Assembly: GCA_030267565.1 (NCBI GenBank)
Contig: BRXU01000005.1
Span: 281,001 to 345,000, forward strand
Length of the DNA: 64,000 nucleotides
Reading direction: 5' to 3'
Origin: Pleodorina starrii
Lineage: Eukaryota; Chlorophyta; Chlorophyceae; Chlamydomonadales; Volvocaceae
Shown here: positions 13,301 to 25,500 of the stretch, in pieces
How positions within the stretch are numbered: position 1 is the stretch's first letter
Layout: each line of letters begins with the position of its first letter
Position numbers and translations under genes: made by a program
The notes under the pieces: generated by a model
What the model saw: only the letters and a program-made list of their open reading frames with translations
Database searches by the model: none
Told to the model about the DNA's origin: nothing

Positions 13301-16300
13301 GCCTGCAACCGCAGGGCGTCAATCTCCCGCTGCAGGGTCGCCTCCCTGCAGCAGATTCGGGGGGAAAGTCATGTTGGGGGGTTTGGAAGGCTCCTCTCCG
13401 GATTGATTCCCTCGGGGCTGTGCCCTCCCTGCTGCTGCTGCTGCCCTGTCTTCGCGGGGCCCAGCAGGTCGCCTCCACTGACTGACTGAGTGGCTGAGTG
13501 GCCCCCACCGAGGCTGAGTGCTGCCGGGTCGGGCCCCCCTTTCCCCCATTCGGTTTTCTCCACTTGGCACCCAATCCCCTAACCGCCCCCATGTCCCCCA
13601 TCCCGCCCCCCTTCCCCTCTCCCGCCCCCACCTGGCCTCCGCCTCGTCCCGTACCGACGTGACTTGACCCTTCAGCCGCCGCTCAGCCTCCCGAGCCGCC
13701 TCCGCCATCTCCGCGCGCGCCTTCTCCGCCGCCGCCTCACGACTCGCCACCTCATCCTGCGTCACAACAACCGCCAGCAGCCGGCAGCAGCAGCACGGGC
13801 GCACAGGCGTCGTGCAGTAAGGGCGTGCGCGTCCAGTTGGGGGGGCGGGGCACACCCAGCTCGTCCCAAACACAGCACAGCACACGCGCGCGTTTTATTC
13901 CATACCCTCCCCCCATCCTACCCCACACCTCCCACACTCGCTCTGCGGTTTCATGTTCCTTACCCTCCCGGATAAGCACCCACACTCGAGGTCCCACACC
14001 CTCCTCCTCCCTACACGTTCTTTTGCAGACGAGACGGCCTTCTTCTGTTACTTGACCGTTCACGGGTTCCGGCCTATACGCGGATAACCCCCCTACACGT
14101 GGACACCTCCCCACACACACCCTCCTCTTCCACACCCCACTCCCTAACCACCCCACCTGCAGCTCCCTCAGCTCCAGCTGCAGCCGCTGCTGAGCCGCCA
14201 GTGCCGCATCCAGTGCCGCCACCCGCTCCCTCAGCACGATGGCGCCCTTCTCCCGGGCCTGCCGCTCAGCCTGGAGCAGACCCTGCGGGCAGCGGAGACG
14301 GGGCAGGGCGGGCAAGGAGCGGGGCGGGGAGGAGGGGGCAGGGGCAACGTAGAGGGGTTGGGGCAACAGCCCCAAAGAGCAGGAGGGGAAGAGGGGTTAA
14401 GGCAGCAAGGGGGACGACACGAAGAGAGCCAATCAAGGGAGGGGCCCTCAAGAAGGGTATCACCCACCCACCCACCCGCAGCTCTGCCTCCTTGGCCTGT
14501 GACTCCTGCTGCAGCGCCAGCAGCTGAGCCACCAGCTCGCCCTGCCGCTCCTGGGCGGTGGCTAGGCTGGCGGTCTGCTCACGAGCCAGCTCCTCGTACT
14601 TGGATGTGGCGTCCTGGCCGTCCGGACACACAGCGCGGGAGTGGGGGAGGGGAGGGAAGGGGAAGGGGAGGGGGTGTTTGGTTGGTGGTTACTTGGTCGT
14701 AAAGCCGGACTCGCTCTTGTGTACAGCAAGAAAGGGGGGCTGCTGCTGGAATTTGCCGGATCGTCGCTCACTCCCCTTTCCTCCCCCCGCTCCCTCCCTC
14801 CCTCCCCCCGCTCCCCTCCCTCACCCCGCTCACTCCCCTCCCCCCGCTCCCTCCCTCACGCACGCACCCGCAGCTCCGACTCCCGTGCCGCCGTCTCCTG
14901 CTGCAGCGCCAACACCTGAGCCACCAGTTCCCCCTGCCGCTCCTGGGCGGTTGCCAGGGTGGCGGCCTGGTCGCGAGCCAGCTGCTCAAATTGGGCGGCG
15001 GTGCTCTGAGGCGGAGTGACAAACGGGGACAAGCGGTGCACACAGGCGCGTATGTGTGTGTATTGAGTGTGTGTGTGTGTGTGTGTTGAGTGTGTGTATA
15101 TGGGTAGAAGGTCAGGGGCAAGTCGGCGGCGGGAAGTAATAACACTCCGATTGGGCAATGGCTGACAGGCTGCCAGACGCAGAAGGAACATCCAAGCACA
15201 TGCGGCCCCCCTCCAGTCCCCTCCAGTCCCGCTCACCTGCACCTGCGCCAGCTGACCCTCCAGATCTCCCTGCCGCTGCGCCGCCTCGGCCGCCGCCGTC
15301 CGCAGTGACTGCAGCTCGTCCTCCAAACGAACCTGCGAACCGCCGGGGTGCGCCGATGTCGCCCCAACGCCCAGTACAAACGTTGAAACTCGTGCACAGG
15401 CGCTGGCAGCGTGCCCCCCCGGCATTCGCCCGGCCCCGCCCTCCGCCCTCCGCCCTCCGCATCCAAAACGCTGCGTCTGGCCGCGACAACGCCCCGCCGA
15501 AGCACTGCCACTGAACTGCCCACCCACCCACCCACCCACCCGCTCTCTTTCCTGCTGGCGCCTGCAGTCCCCGACGGCCGCACAGCCATATTCCCGGCCG
15601 GCGGCCCACCCGTGAGGACGCCCGCCCGGCCGCGAGAGAAAGTGGGGAACAGGGCGCCAGCTCCCACAACAGAACGGAGAGCTAGCTCCCACAAGCGCCC
15701 GCCCCGTCTCAGTTCCCCCCGGCCTTCCATTCCCCGGCACCGCCCCCCTGCCCCCGCGCTCCCAGGTAATAAGCCAGGCAAGAGGCAACCCAGCCCAGCA
15801 AACCCAAACCCGCCAACAGCCACCCACCCACCCCGCCCCACCCACCCACCCGCGCCTCCGTGGCCTCCGTCTCCGCCCGGGCCAGTCGGTCCGTCAGCTG
15901 GGCCTCCCGCTCTGTCGCCTCCCGCATCTGACCCTGCAGCTGGGCCAACTGGGCCGTGTACTCCTCCGCACTCTGCCGCTGCTTCTCCTGTGAGAGTGAG
16001 GGTGAGGGCGAGGGTGAGGGCGAGGGTGAGGCGGGGTCGGGCGAGGCGGGGCGAGGAGCCAGTCACAGCGGCGCAACCAAAAACGACCCGGGCGAACGGA
16101 GCGGTATGCACGTCGGGGGTGGCTGTGAGTCTCTTGCTTTCCTTCCCCACTGAGTTGGGTTGGGTTGGGTTGGGCAGCGAATGCGGGTTCCAGTCCCAGA
16201 GGCACTGTGAGTGCGCAAACCCTCCCACTCCCCCACCTGCTCCTGAGCGATGGCCGCGTTCAGCTCCTCGATCTGGCCGCCGTACTCGGACTGCAGCGAC

Positions 16301-17886
16301 TCCATCTGACCGTTCAGCTCCTCAATCTTGTCCTCGTACAGCTGCGCACGACGGCCGTACAGTACAGCACAGTACAGTTACAGTACGATACAGTTGAGTA
16401 CGGCAGCAGTCAAAACCCAAATCAATTGTCGTCGTCAGCGCAGCACAGTACACCACATCACCCCATCCTCAAAACCCCAACCCTTACATTCCTCAAAAAC
16501 CAAACTCCCACTGCCCTTTCTCCGCGCTGCCGCAAACAAACACGTTTGCCTCGCCTCGCGCCATCCCGGTCCCCGATCCAGCCCATGCGGCGCCTGCTTG
16601 CCTTGAGTGTGGCCTCGTACTGGTGGCTGGTGGCCGTGAGGCTCTCCTCCAGCTCTCCAAGCAGAGCCGCCTGGGCCTGCCGCGCCGCGTCCAGCTCCGT
16701 CTCCAGCTCCGAAACCTCCTCCTGCCGGGACTTCTCCGCCGTCTCCAGGGCCGCTTCCAGCTCCAAGACACGAGTGTCGTACAACTGCAGTACAAGGCGC
16801 GACAGCGCACGGCCACACCCCGCAAGGCCGGGACCCAAGATCCGAGGGAGTTTGGATTGGAACGTTCAGCGCCGGCACCGGTAAGGGCATTTCCATCCAC
16901 CACCTTTTCCGTCTATCCCTAGGACTGGCTTTCCCAAAGGGACGCCGACGCGGCTACCGTAATCTCCGTCCTCTGTCCCGTCCCCGTCTCTCCCCTCCCG
17001 TCCCTGCTGCCGGCCGCCCCCCCTACCGTGAGTGTGGTCTCGTACTGCTGAGAGGCCGCCACGAAGTTCTCCTGGATCTGATGCAGCACCTCCTGCTGCC
17101 CCGACCGGGTGGAGGCCAGAGCCTCCTCAAGCGCGTGAACCTCCTCAAGCCGGGTGCGCTCCGTCGCCTCCAACTGGCGAGTCAGCTCCGAAACCCGCGA
17201 GTCGAACAGCTGCGATGGGGAGGGCGGGCGGGTGGTGGTGGGTGGTGGGAGGGGGCGGAGGGGAAAGCGGCGTGAGGAAAATAAATGTATGTGTGTCTGT
17301 GTGTGTCTGTGTGTGCGTGTGTGTGCATGGATGTGTGTTTGGGTGGGTGAGTGTTTAGGCCAGAGACCGCAGCGGATAGAAGAAGCAGCGTGCGCGCGCC
17401 ATGCAGGGCACAAGAACGTATGACAGGTAGTACGACGTACAGCAGAATCTCCGTACACTGCAGTCGTACCTGCAGCGTGGCCTCGTACTGCGTTGACGCC
17501 GCCGAGAAGTTCTCCTCCAACTGGGAGAGCAGTGCGCGGCTGTTGGCGTTGATGGAGTTGGCCTCAGCCAGCTCACGCAGAGTGGCCTCGTACATCTGCC
17601 GTACAGACGTGTACAGGCGACGCAAGGGGACGATCAACGGGGCGGAGCGGAGCGGGCGGGGCGCGGCGGTTACGCGGATGTGCCGACACCAAGACAAGAC
17701 AAGACAAGACATGGACATGCGCCAGCACCGACATTCGAAAAACACGACTGCGCACGTTGGGTGTGGGGTAATGTGCGCACGTGGCGCGCAGGTAGAGCCT
17801 ATCGAACGGGAGTCACACGTGTGTTTGTGTATGTGTGTATGTGCGTGCCCACCCGAGATGAATGCGTCCACGACCCAACAACACAT

Positions 17887-17920
<34 letters not shown>

Positions 17921-20797
17921 GGGTCCCCAGGATGGATGTCACCCCCCACCTGTCAGCCCCCCCACCTGCTTCGTCTGCATCAGCTCCGCTTGCATTGCCC
18001 GGGCGGTGGCGGTGGCCAGACTGTCCGCATTGGCGGAGGCGTCCGCGGCGGCGTTGGAGCGAGCAGTCGCCTCAGATAACTGGGTGCGCAGCGCCTGAGG
18101 CCGGCGGGCGGGACGCACGGGGCAGAGGGGAGCGGTTGCGGGGCGCGTTCGCGACACGGGGCTCGGAGATTGCACGGGGCACCGGATACCGGACACGGAG
18201 GTGTGCGCAGGCAGGTGCAGGCGGTGGCAGCAGCAACTGGGGCACGCGTGCGCGAGTTGAGCTCCTTGGTGGGAGGTTGGGAGCGGGGAGAGAGAGAGCT
18301 CATGAGGCAAGATGGCACCGCGACCTGCGTTGCTGAGGGCGCCTGGGTAAGGACGGACCGCAAGCCGCAAGCAATCGACGCAACCCTGGCGCCCGGGCTT
18401 CCCCGGGAGGCCTGCCCGCGCGCTTGCGTGTGTCGGCGCGTGGCGAGAGTACCCCGGCCCTCCCCGTCCCGCCCCGCCCCGTCCCTCAACCCTCCCCCGC
18501 CCCACCTGCAGCTCCTGCTTGCGCTCCGCGTCTCGCGCCGTCGCCCTGTTGAGCCGCTCCTCCAGGTCCGCCACCGCCCTCTCCTTGGCCGCCACCGCCG
18601 CCCTCGCCGCCGCCATCTCCGCCATCGTCAGTTCCAACTGGGAGGCCATGGTCTGAAGCTGGGTGCTCAGCAGCTGCACATCGGCGGGAGGGCCAGCGGC
18701 GCTAGAGGACGCGCCGCCGCCGCCGCCAGAGGCGGCGGCGGCGGCTGCGCCGCCGGCGCCGCTCCGCGGCGCCGGCCGGGCTTCGCCCGGCCCCGCCGCC
18801 TGTCCTTGCTCCTGCGGGCGCTTGCCGGGTGCCGCGTCGGCAGCGGCTGCGGGCCCCGCCGCTGATCTGGTCGAGGCTGTCCCCGCCTCGCCGCCCTTGG
18901 TGCCCGATGATGTCGACATCATCTGACGGACCTTTTGGAGCTCGTCGGTGCGGACCTGGCCAGCGCGGCGGCAGAACAGACCCCAGCGGGAATCGAAGGG
19001 GGGTTCCAAACAGGTTGCCTTGCCGCCGCCGGGGGATGTGCTGGAATACAATAGCGCGTTTTTCCGGTTCCTTAACCCGCGGCACGTCCGCACACGCAGA
19101 ATGGCAACCGCTATGAAACCCCTGTAGTTTCCTGAATGGCTGCATGGGGTCGGGCCAGAATGCAACGCGCAGCGCATCCGAAGCAGCGGCCCGCCTCCCG
19201 CAACTCTCACACACACTCACGCACCTGCACGGGCGGCGCCGCTGCCTTCCCGCCCGCCGGCGCCTTGGCCGGCCCCGGGTTTGGCGCCGCTGCAGCGCCG
19301 GTGGCCGCAGACTTCTGCGGCTGCTGCTGCTGCTGCGTCCGCGGCGCCAGGCGCAGCGGCGGCAGCTGCCCCGGCTCAATCTCCATGCGGCCCGTGCGCT
19401 CCGGCTGGCCCCAGGCGCATTCCAGCAGCAGCGCCTTGCGCCCGTTGTACGGCTGAACGATACGGTTGCCGCCGTTCTCCCATTGCACGCTCTTGTCCTT
19501 GCCTTCGCCCCGAACAACCATGAGCTGCAACGGTGGAGAGCGTGGTGGGGTGGTGGGGTGGTGGGAGTAAAGCAGCAGGACACCGGGGACTTTGGGTTCG
19601 AGAGAACCCTAAGAGAGACCGCGGAGAGAGCGTTTCCCCGATGAGCGCTGTGGTCCCCACCGGGTTCCCGACCCGTGGGACGCAACTTTTCCGGAACTGC
19701 CAAGCTGACGAGGTAGGCAGGTAGATTTGGTCGGCATTGCTGGTTCTGTTCGTCGACATCTCGCCTCCCCCCCAGTCCTCCGCTGCAGTTTCGTGTCCTT
19801 CTTACCCCACCGGCCCCCCGGGTGAATGAACGCGAGTGCTGCTGCACCGTTCCGGCCCCTCGGCGCTCCGTGACCCGCCACATCTGCCAGACCCACGGGT
19901 CAATCCCGCCATCTGCCTGACCCACGGGTCGGTCCCGCTCGCGCCACCAGCAGAACAGGCAGCACCCGGCGCCGCACCGCACACCTTGGCCGCCACCTCC
20001 TCCCGCAGCGTCAGCTCCACCTCCGCCGCCCATCCGCCCGCCTCCGCCGGCTGCAGCACCAGGCCCCGCCCCGGATCCCACTCGCCAAGCTCCCTGCAGC
20101 TGCCAACCAGCAGCAGCCGCTCGGTGACCCACGGGTCATCGCGCAGCGGCAGCGGCGGGTACTCCGGAACCACGACGCGGCAGCGCGTCACGACGCCAGC
20201 GTCCGACGGCGACGCTGCCGCCGCGCCGGCGGCGCCGTTGCGCGCAGCCCCCGGCGCCGCTGGTCCGGCGGCTTGACCGCTGCCGCTGCCGCCGGCAGGC
20301 GCTGAGCCGTTCGCTTTCGGGGCGCCTGACGGGGGCAGATAGCGGGCAGCATACGGCACAGCAATCATAGCGCCGACAGAGCGCCGAGTGCAGTCAGGGA
20401 GGCAGCATAGGACTGCTTCTGCGGGTGCGGGAACACGGCCGTACATACACACACATTCCAGCCCACCGCCCCTCATCCTCATTGTCCCTACCGGCGCTGC
20501 CGCTGCTGCTCCCAGCGTCCTTCGCCACGGCAACGGCGCCGCCGCTAGCCGTGGACGTGGCGGCCGCTGCGGCCTTGTCATCGGCTGTCGCCTGTGGGGA
20601 TCGGCGTTGACGAGGTTGAGGCGTGAGACGACGGATTGAGGTGCGGCCCTCCTCCGATACAAGCGGACACAGACCAGACCAGACAACGGACCGAACCAGC
20701 AGGCACAGCAACTGACCTTGAGGGCAACGAGGCGCGAGGCGGGCCGCGCGGGCAGCCCCCCACCGCCGCTCAGCCAGGAGGCCGCTGCGAGCTGCAT
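7341..20797 (-). CDS. SAGA1/SAGA2-type pyrenoid protein: CBM20 starch-binding domain, long coiled coil, Rubisco-binding tail
   Basis: Twenty-nine exons with continuous phase (high to low): 20797-20717, 20591-20492, 20325-19985, 19524-19225, 18955-18506, 18094-17966, 17595-17470, 17209-17027, 16784-16602, 16341-16237, 15987-15850, 15332-15237, 15005-14868, 14613-14476, 14282-14157, 13756-13632, 13345-13270, 12824-12661, 12272-12173, 11702-11619, 11182-11024, 10798-10697, 10325-10182, 9846-9754, 9393-9274, 8950-8861, 8699-8533, 8264-8147, 7838-7341. Product ~1,557 residues. Residues 1-60 are Ala/Ser/Arg-rich like a plastid transit peptide. Residues ~105-225 are a CBM20 domain (VGSCRELGEWD; WENGGNR). 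Residues ~366-1392 are coiled coil. The Ser/Gly-rich tail carries DWRQRL (1526-1531) and ends in GDWRSS. In Chlamydomonas, SAGA proteins link pyrenoid starch to Rubisco and control pyrenoid number and sheath shape. The first ATG of exon 1 was chosen; an upstream exon is possible. SAGA1 versus SAGA2 is undecided. Confidence 0.88.
7350..7439 (-). other. Rubisco-binding motif DWRQRL plus a terminal DWR half-motif
   Basis: Codons 7439-7422 encode D-W-R-Q-R-L, which fits the published pyrenoid Rubisco-binding pattern [D/N]W[R/K]xx[L/I/V/A]. Twenty-seven residues later, 7358-7350 encode a second D-W-R, followed only by Ser-Ser and the stop TAA at 7343-7341. In Chlamydomonas, motif copies at or near the C terminus are a shared mark of Rubisco matrix clients (EPYC1, SAGA1, SAGA2, RBMP1, RBMP2). 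Confidence 0.8.
9535..9568. repeat. Interstitial Chlamydomonas-type telomere repeat, four CCCTAAAA units
   Basis: Four perfect CCCTAAAA units (TTTTAGGG on the other strand) lie in the SAGA-gene intron between exons 9846-9754 and 9393-9274. Shorter degenerate runs of the same word occur at about 2083, 8311-8336, 8958-8990, 10845-10876 and 21078-21096. Confidence 0.9.
12343..12392 (+). repeat. Dispersed ~50-bp repeat, copy 1 (SAGA intron)
   Basis: About 50 bases, including AGGGAGTGATATGCTCCTTT and a following TATAAAA-TGAGTCACTG segment, are repeated almost exactly in inverse orientation at 37268-37316, inside an intron of the SECA2-type gene. There are very few mismatches. It is too short to encode anything; probably a fragment of a SINE or MITE. 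Confidence 0.85.
12517..12926. repeat. Inverted repeat arms flanking SAGA exon 18
   Basis: Arm 1 (12517-12565) and arm 2 (12880-12926) are imperfect reverse complements. Both contain a CCACCACC run, then CTATC, CCTTGCAG and CCTGTGTTGTA. Together they bracket the exon at 12824-12661. This could be two copies of one short element in opposite orientation. Confidence 0.7.
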
Positions 20798-22587
20798 CCG
20801 GCGCGCGCGTACGGCAGCGCCGGCTCCGCCACGACGTACGGCAGCGCTTTGGACGAGCGACTGGAGGTGCACCGCATCACCGCCGCCGACGACGCGGAGA
20901 ATCCCCGGCCGCAAGGGGCAGTGCAGCGACCGGGCTGCGCGGGGGGAGGGGCCACACGGGTGTTAGTTGGTGTTGGTTGGCGGTTTCGGTAGGGACCAAC
21001 GGCACACACATGTCCCGAGCTTGAGAAGGACACCGCACCCCAGCGGCGCACCGCACGGTGCCGGACGGTGTGCTTGCTAGGGTTGTTTTAGGGTTTGAGA
21101 GAGACTGGCAGCGTGTCATGACGCCGTGGAGTGATGACGGCACACGGTCGGGTGAGAGGGGAGCTGTGCGCCTGCAAAGAGCGGTCCGTTGTTCGCACGG
21201 CAGGGTTTGGGGTAGATAAGTGGCTGGCATTCTCGTGTGGTGCGATCAACAGCCCCGCGAGATCGCTGGCTGCTTCTTGGGGTGAGACCCGGGTGCATCC
21301 CGGGTGCATCGCCCAACGTCCTCACCGAACAGTCGCTGGCCGCACTTCAACGCCACCGGCCGGCTCAGCAAGGGGACGCCGCATATTGAATGCGCACGTC
21401 CGGGTGCGGCTGGGCATGCTTGAAGCCTACGCATTATGGGTTGCAAGCATAGCGAAGAATATAATCGAGCGGTGGCCATGAGGCACCCTAACAGGGGGCG
21501 GCACCTCAATTTTTTATTAAATTATACAAGACTGGGTTTAATTGGCACCCATCAGCCGTAGGCATGCTTCCAGATTGCTCGTTCTTGTGGCGTCGGGGCC
21601 TTGACCCTACCCACGCACCTTGAGGTATGCGTGGATGCCATTGTGTGGAGCCGCGAGCACTCCTGTATAAGCTGATAATGATAAGGCTCTTAACAAAGCG
21701 GTGCAAGGGTGGCGGTAATGACTTGGCCACAGCCGCCCAGAGCGAGGACTTGTCACTTGCCCTCCCGCGTGGCGAATGCTCTATCAACTTCAATCAATAA
21801 TCAACCCGAGTGACGTTGTAATGGGTTAGCAGGTCGTCTACACGGTTCAATTCGCCTTCATGTTTTTAAACTACAGCGATGTCAGAAGCGAGGGGCGTGA
21901 GTCCTACGCTAACGCCCCATTGGAAGCTCCAATGTTCATTTTTAGTTCTGTTGCCCAAGTCTGCGGTCGTCTATGGAACAATGGAAGGCTGGTGCTTCAT
22001 GCAGTTGCTCGTCCCAGGTCGTTTCAACCAAACCAAGTGCCCCTTCTGCAAACGTCTCATAGTTTTTACTATCTTATAGCACTAACCTGACGTCCACACG
22101 CTTTGTCCTTTGTTCGCAAGTACGTAGGGGTTCTTCTTTTCCTCTCACTGACTGAAGGTGCTACCTGCGCCTTCAGGATGCTAGTTAGCATTAATTACCG
22201 AAAATGAAGGACACTTGCTTACGCGGTGAAACTGCTGGGTCGCGTCGGTTGCTTAACAGCGTGGCGCCGCCTGGCTCGGCGCGTCCTTGCGCGGCGAGGG
22301 CCCCGACGAGGCCGTCGCATGGATCTCGTCAGCCCGGACGCGGCGAAGTGGGCAGTTACGCAGGCCGCCAGGTATGTCCTGGGCTTTGGAAGTCGCACGG
22401 CCGGAATCGTCCATCTTGAACACCGATCGCCGGAGTCGGAGTCGCGTCCCACGAACCATCGTGCGAGCTCGCGTCTCGTCAAGGGTTTCTTGACGCTTCG
22501 CGCTAAGCGGTTCTTACAGCGACCGCAGCGCCTGACGCGGCCAGGTTACCCGGCTGTCGTCGTCGCCCGCGTCACGCGTTTGTAATA
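20798..22587. promoter_or_regulatory. Divergent intergenic region between SAGA-type and SECA2-type genes
   Basis: About 1.8 kb separates the two divergently oriented start codons, so both promoters should lie here. I see no convincing TATA box. Features are a TTTTAGGG word near 21090, a tandem CCCGGGTGCAT pair at 21288-21309, and an AT-richer stretch (21505-22200) with a TTTTTTATTAAATTATAC run. Open frames at 21860-22090 and 22204-22585 lack splice or homology support. Either transcript could have extra 5' exons here. Confidence 0.5.
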
Positions 22588-25500
22588 ATGAGGAAACGCA
22601 CTGCGGGTATCGTTGGGGGCCACAGCGGCTCGTCATCGCTCCGCTGCCGCCAACATCGGCGCAGCGCCAACGGTGTACGCGGGGCCGATCGCCACGGGGG
22701 CATTCCTCCACCTCCATCAAGTGCCGCTTACCCCGAGCCCGCAACGCGCCCGGGCCGGACCGTGCGCCCACAGGACTCGCGCCCCCTGGTGCTCGCACCG
22801 CCGCCCTCCCAGCGGCCGCCGCCGCTGACCCTGCTGCAACAGCTGCCGCCCAGCCTTCACCCCGGCCACCCGCTCCAGCTCCTCCTCCCGCACCATGCAG
22901 CGGCGCTGCCGGGGCCCTGCTCGTACGGAAACCGTCAGGGCTCTGCCGTACTGACGAGCCCGGCGGCGAACCACCACCCCCTGGCGCGGCCCCGGGCCCG
23001 TGCTGTGGCCGTTGCGGCCATGGCGGGCGAAGGCGGCGGTGGCAGTGGCAGCGGAGCGCAGGCATTGTCAGCGGGGGCAGCGGCAGCAGGGGCGGGGGCG
23101 GCAGCGGCAGCGGGCGAGTACCATCTGCCGGCTCACTGGCAGGATCAGATGGAGAAGGCGCCTTTGGGCCGGAAGCGTGTGCTGCAGAGGTGGGTGGGCG
23201 GCGGGGCTTCCTGTGCGGTGTCTGGGCGGGGCGGTGTCTGGGGGAGGGAGGGACGGAGGAGGGGCGGCGGCCCTCTGGGGGGGTTGGGCCCGGCGGGCAA
23301 GAACGAATGCCAGCGGGAGACCTGTCGGAAGGCGGGGAAGTGCGGAGGAGCTCCTCCGGAGCCCACCCGGACTGACAGGGGCGGGCGGGCGGCTGGCGAG
23401 GGATGTGCTGGGTGTGCTGGCGGCGGCAGAGGCTGGGTGCGGGGGGCGCTGCGCCCTGCACTGCACTGCACTGCACCTGTACGCCGCGTCAGGGCGGCAG
23501 TCCGCGTTCATCCAGGGCGGCACCATCGGGTGTCTCTCAGCCTACTGAGTGTCTGTCCGTCCGTCCGTCCGTTCGTCTTCCAGCTGGCGCTGTGCACCGG
23601 CTCTTGCCCGGCTCCGCTCCGCTCCGTTCCGTGCGCCTCTGTGCAGCCCCATGTGGGTCTCACACTATAATGCGGCGCACATGATCCTTAGAGCCACATA
23701 GCAGCCAGAAACTCAACCTATGCCCTTGCCTGCCGCCCGGGGAGTTGGCTAGTTGAGTACCAGTCCCCGCGATGCACGGACGGACGGACGGACGGATGTC
23801 GGTGCACGCACCTCACCGATGCGCGAAGGGGCGGGTGGGGCGGGTGCCGTCGTGGGGAACTGCTCCCCGAGGCAGTGTGGACGGAGGTGGTCGAGGGGCT
23901 GTCGAGCGCCCACACACTCCCAGTGGAGCAGTGTGGGCGGAGGTGGTCGAGGGGCTGGAGAAGGCGGGCAGGCGGCTTGCCTTGCGCCCGCTGTCGGGCA
24001 AAGCCGGCCGCTATCCAGTCCAGTCGACGCCGCAGCATGGAAGGGCGCCTGCGGCCCGCTGCGCCGCCGTTGCGCGCGCGGGTGGCGAGTCTTGGCTGCA
24101 GCCTGGCCACACCCGACCCGCCAAGTTGCGCGGCCTCACTCTGCCGTATTCCTGCCGTACTTTGCCGTGCAGGTACTATGCTGACGTCATCGCCATCAAC
24201 ACGCTGGAGCCAGCCATGCGGGCGCTCAGCAACGTGCAGCTGCGGACCAAAACCGGTGCGTGGCTGGGTGGGCGCGGCGGGTGGGTGGGTGGGCGGGAGG
24301 GTGGGTGGGTGGGTTGGCGCGTGGGTGGTTGGATGTTGGATGTTGAAGGAAGCTGCGCTTCCGATCAGAGGCGGCATGAAAAGGAAGCTGCGCCTGGAGC
24401 AGCCGAACCCGTGCCCAGTCTGGCACCCGCCGACAACCTGTTTGCTGTCTGTGCGGTCCGTCTGATCAGAGAACAGCGCAGCTTCCTCTCCCAGTGGCTC
24501 AGACCTGTAGCCGCACCCACTCCTCCAATCCTCGCCCGCACTCCAATTCCCATCCTCACCCAACTCCGACCCTCCTCCCGCCCTCACCCTCCCTCTCCAG
24601 GCGAGTTCCGTCGGCGGCTGTCCGAGGGCGAGTCTCTGCAGTCGTTGCGGGTGGAGGCCTTTGCGGTGGTGCGGGAGGCCTCGAGGCGCGTGCTGGGCAT
24701 GAGGCACTACGACTGTCAACTGGTGAGGCAGAGGGGGGGGGCAGGCGGGTGCAGGGGGGTGGGCAGGGGGGGGCCAGGGGTAAAAAGAAGATATACCGCA
24801 GCGGAGACGGAGACGGCAGAGGGGTGGCACGTGGCAGGGGAGGATGAGGAGGACAGCGAGCACGGCACAACAACGTGCTGCCCCTCCCCACATTGGATAC
24901 ACACACCCGGGCAAACGTGTGGCTGGCGGAGCCACCGCCAGGCGTGCAGCAGTGCGTGTGGGACGTGATCTGCCTGGCGGCACTGACGGCCATGGAACGG
25001 GCGCGCGTGGGGCTGTGGGCAGTCAGGAACTCACCCACCGCCCCGGACGCCCCAGACCCAGTCGAGGTGGCCAAGGCGCGCGCAGCGCTAGATTTTTGGC
25101 AGCGTGTGCGGGGGTTTGCGGAGCTAGACGTGCCAAGGCGGGGATGGGAGGGGGTAGGGCCTGACCACCCCATCCTGGCGGTGGTCAACGGCCACTTTCA
25201 GTGTGTGCAGCACGCAGGGATGGGTATGGAGGGAGAGGGAGGGGTCGTGGAGTGAGGGGATGAAGGGGCTTTAGGGGTGAGGGAGGGAACTTAGGGCGTC
25301 GAGGCAGGGAGGCGTGAGAGGAGGGGAGGAGGGGGGGTTCCTTTGGGTCCGAGAGGACTTAGGGTGCAGAGACCGCCGCGGGCTGCCTTTTGTAGGCGAG
25401 GGAGGCTTTAGGGAGCGGGTACAGCGAGAGTGAGGCGAGTTGGCGAGGTGCCGCCTAGTGCGAACTATAGCTCCGTCACCTAGCCCGCTGCCGCAAGGCC

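Noticed and set aside
15411..16397. Long plus-strand open frame antisense to the SAGA gene
   Set aside because: Shadow frame in GC-rich DNA. The minus strand has a full set of phased coiled-coil exons there.
21860..22585. Open frames in the SAGA-SECA2 intergenic region, possibly extra 5' exons
   Set aside because: Some begin at non-ATG codons, none has recognisable motifs or a supported splice link to either gene.
24875..25255. Treating this open frame as a SECA2 exon
   Set aside because: Conserved SecA sequence joins directly from the exon ending at 24722 to the one at 26173 in phase. Inserting it would break the motor core.
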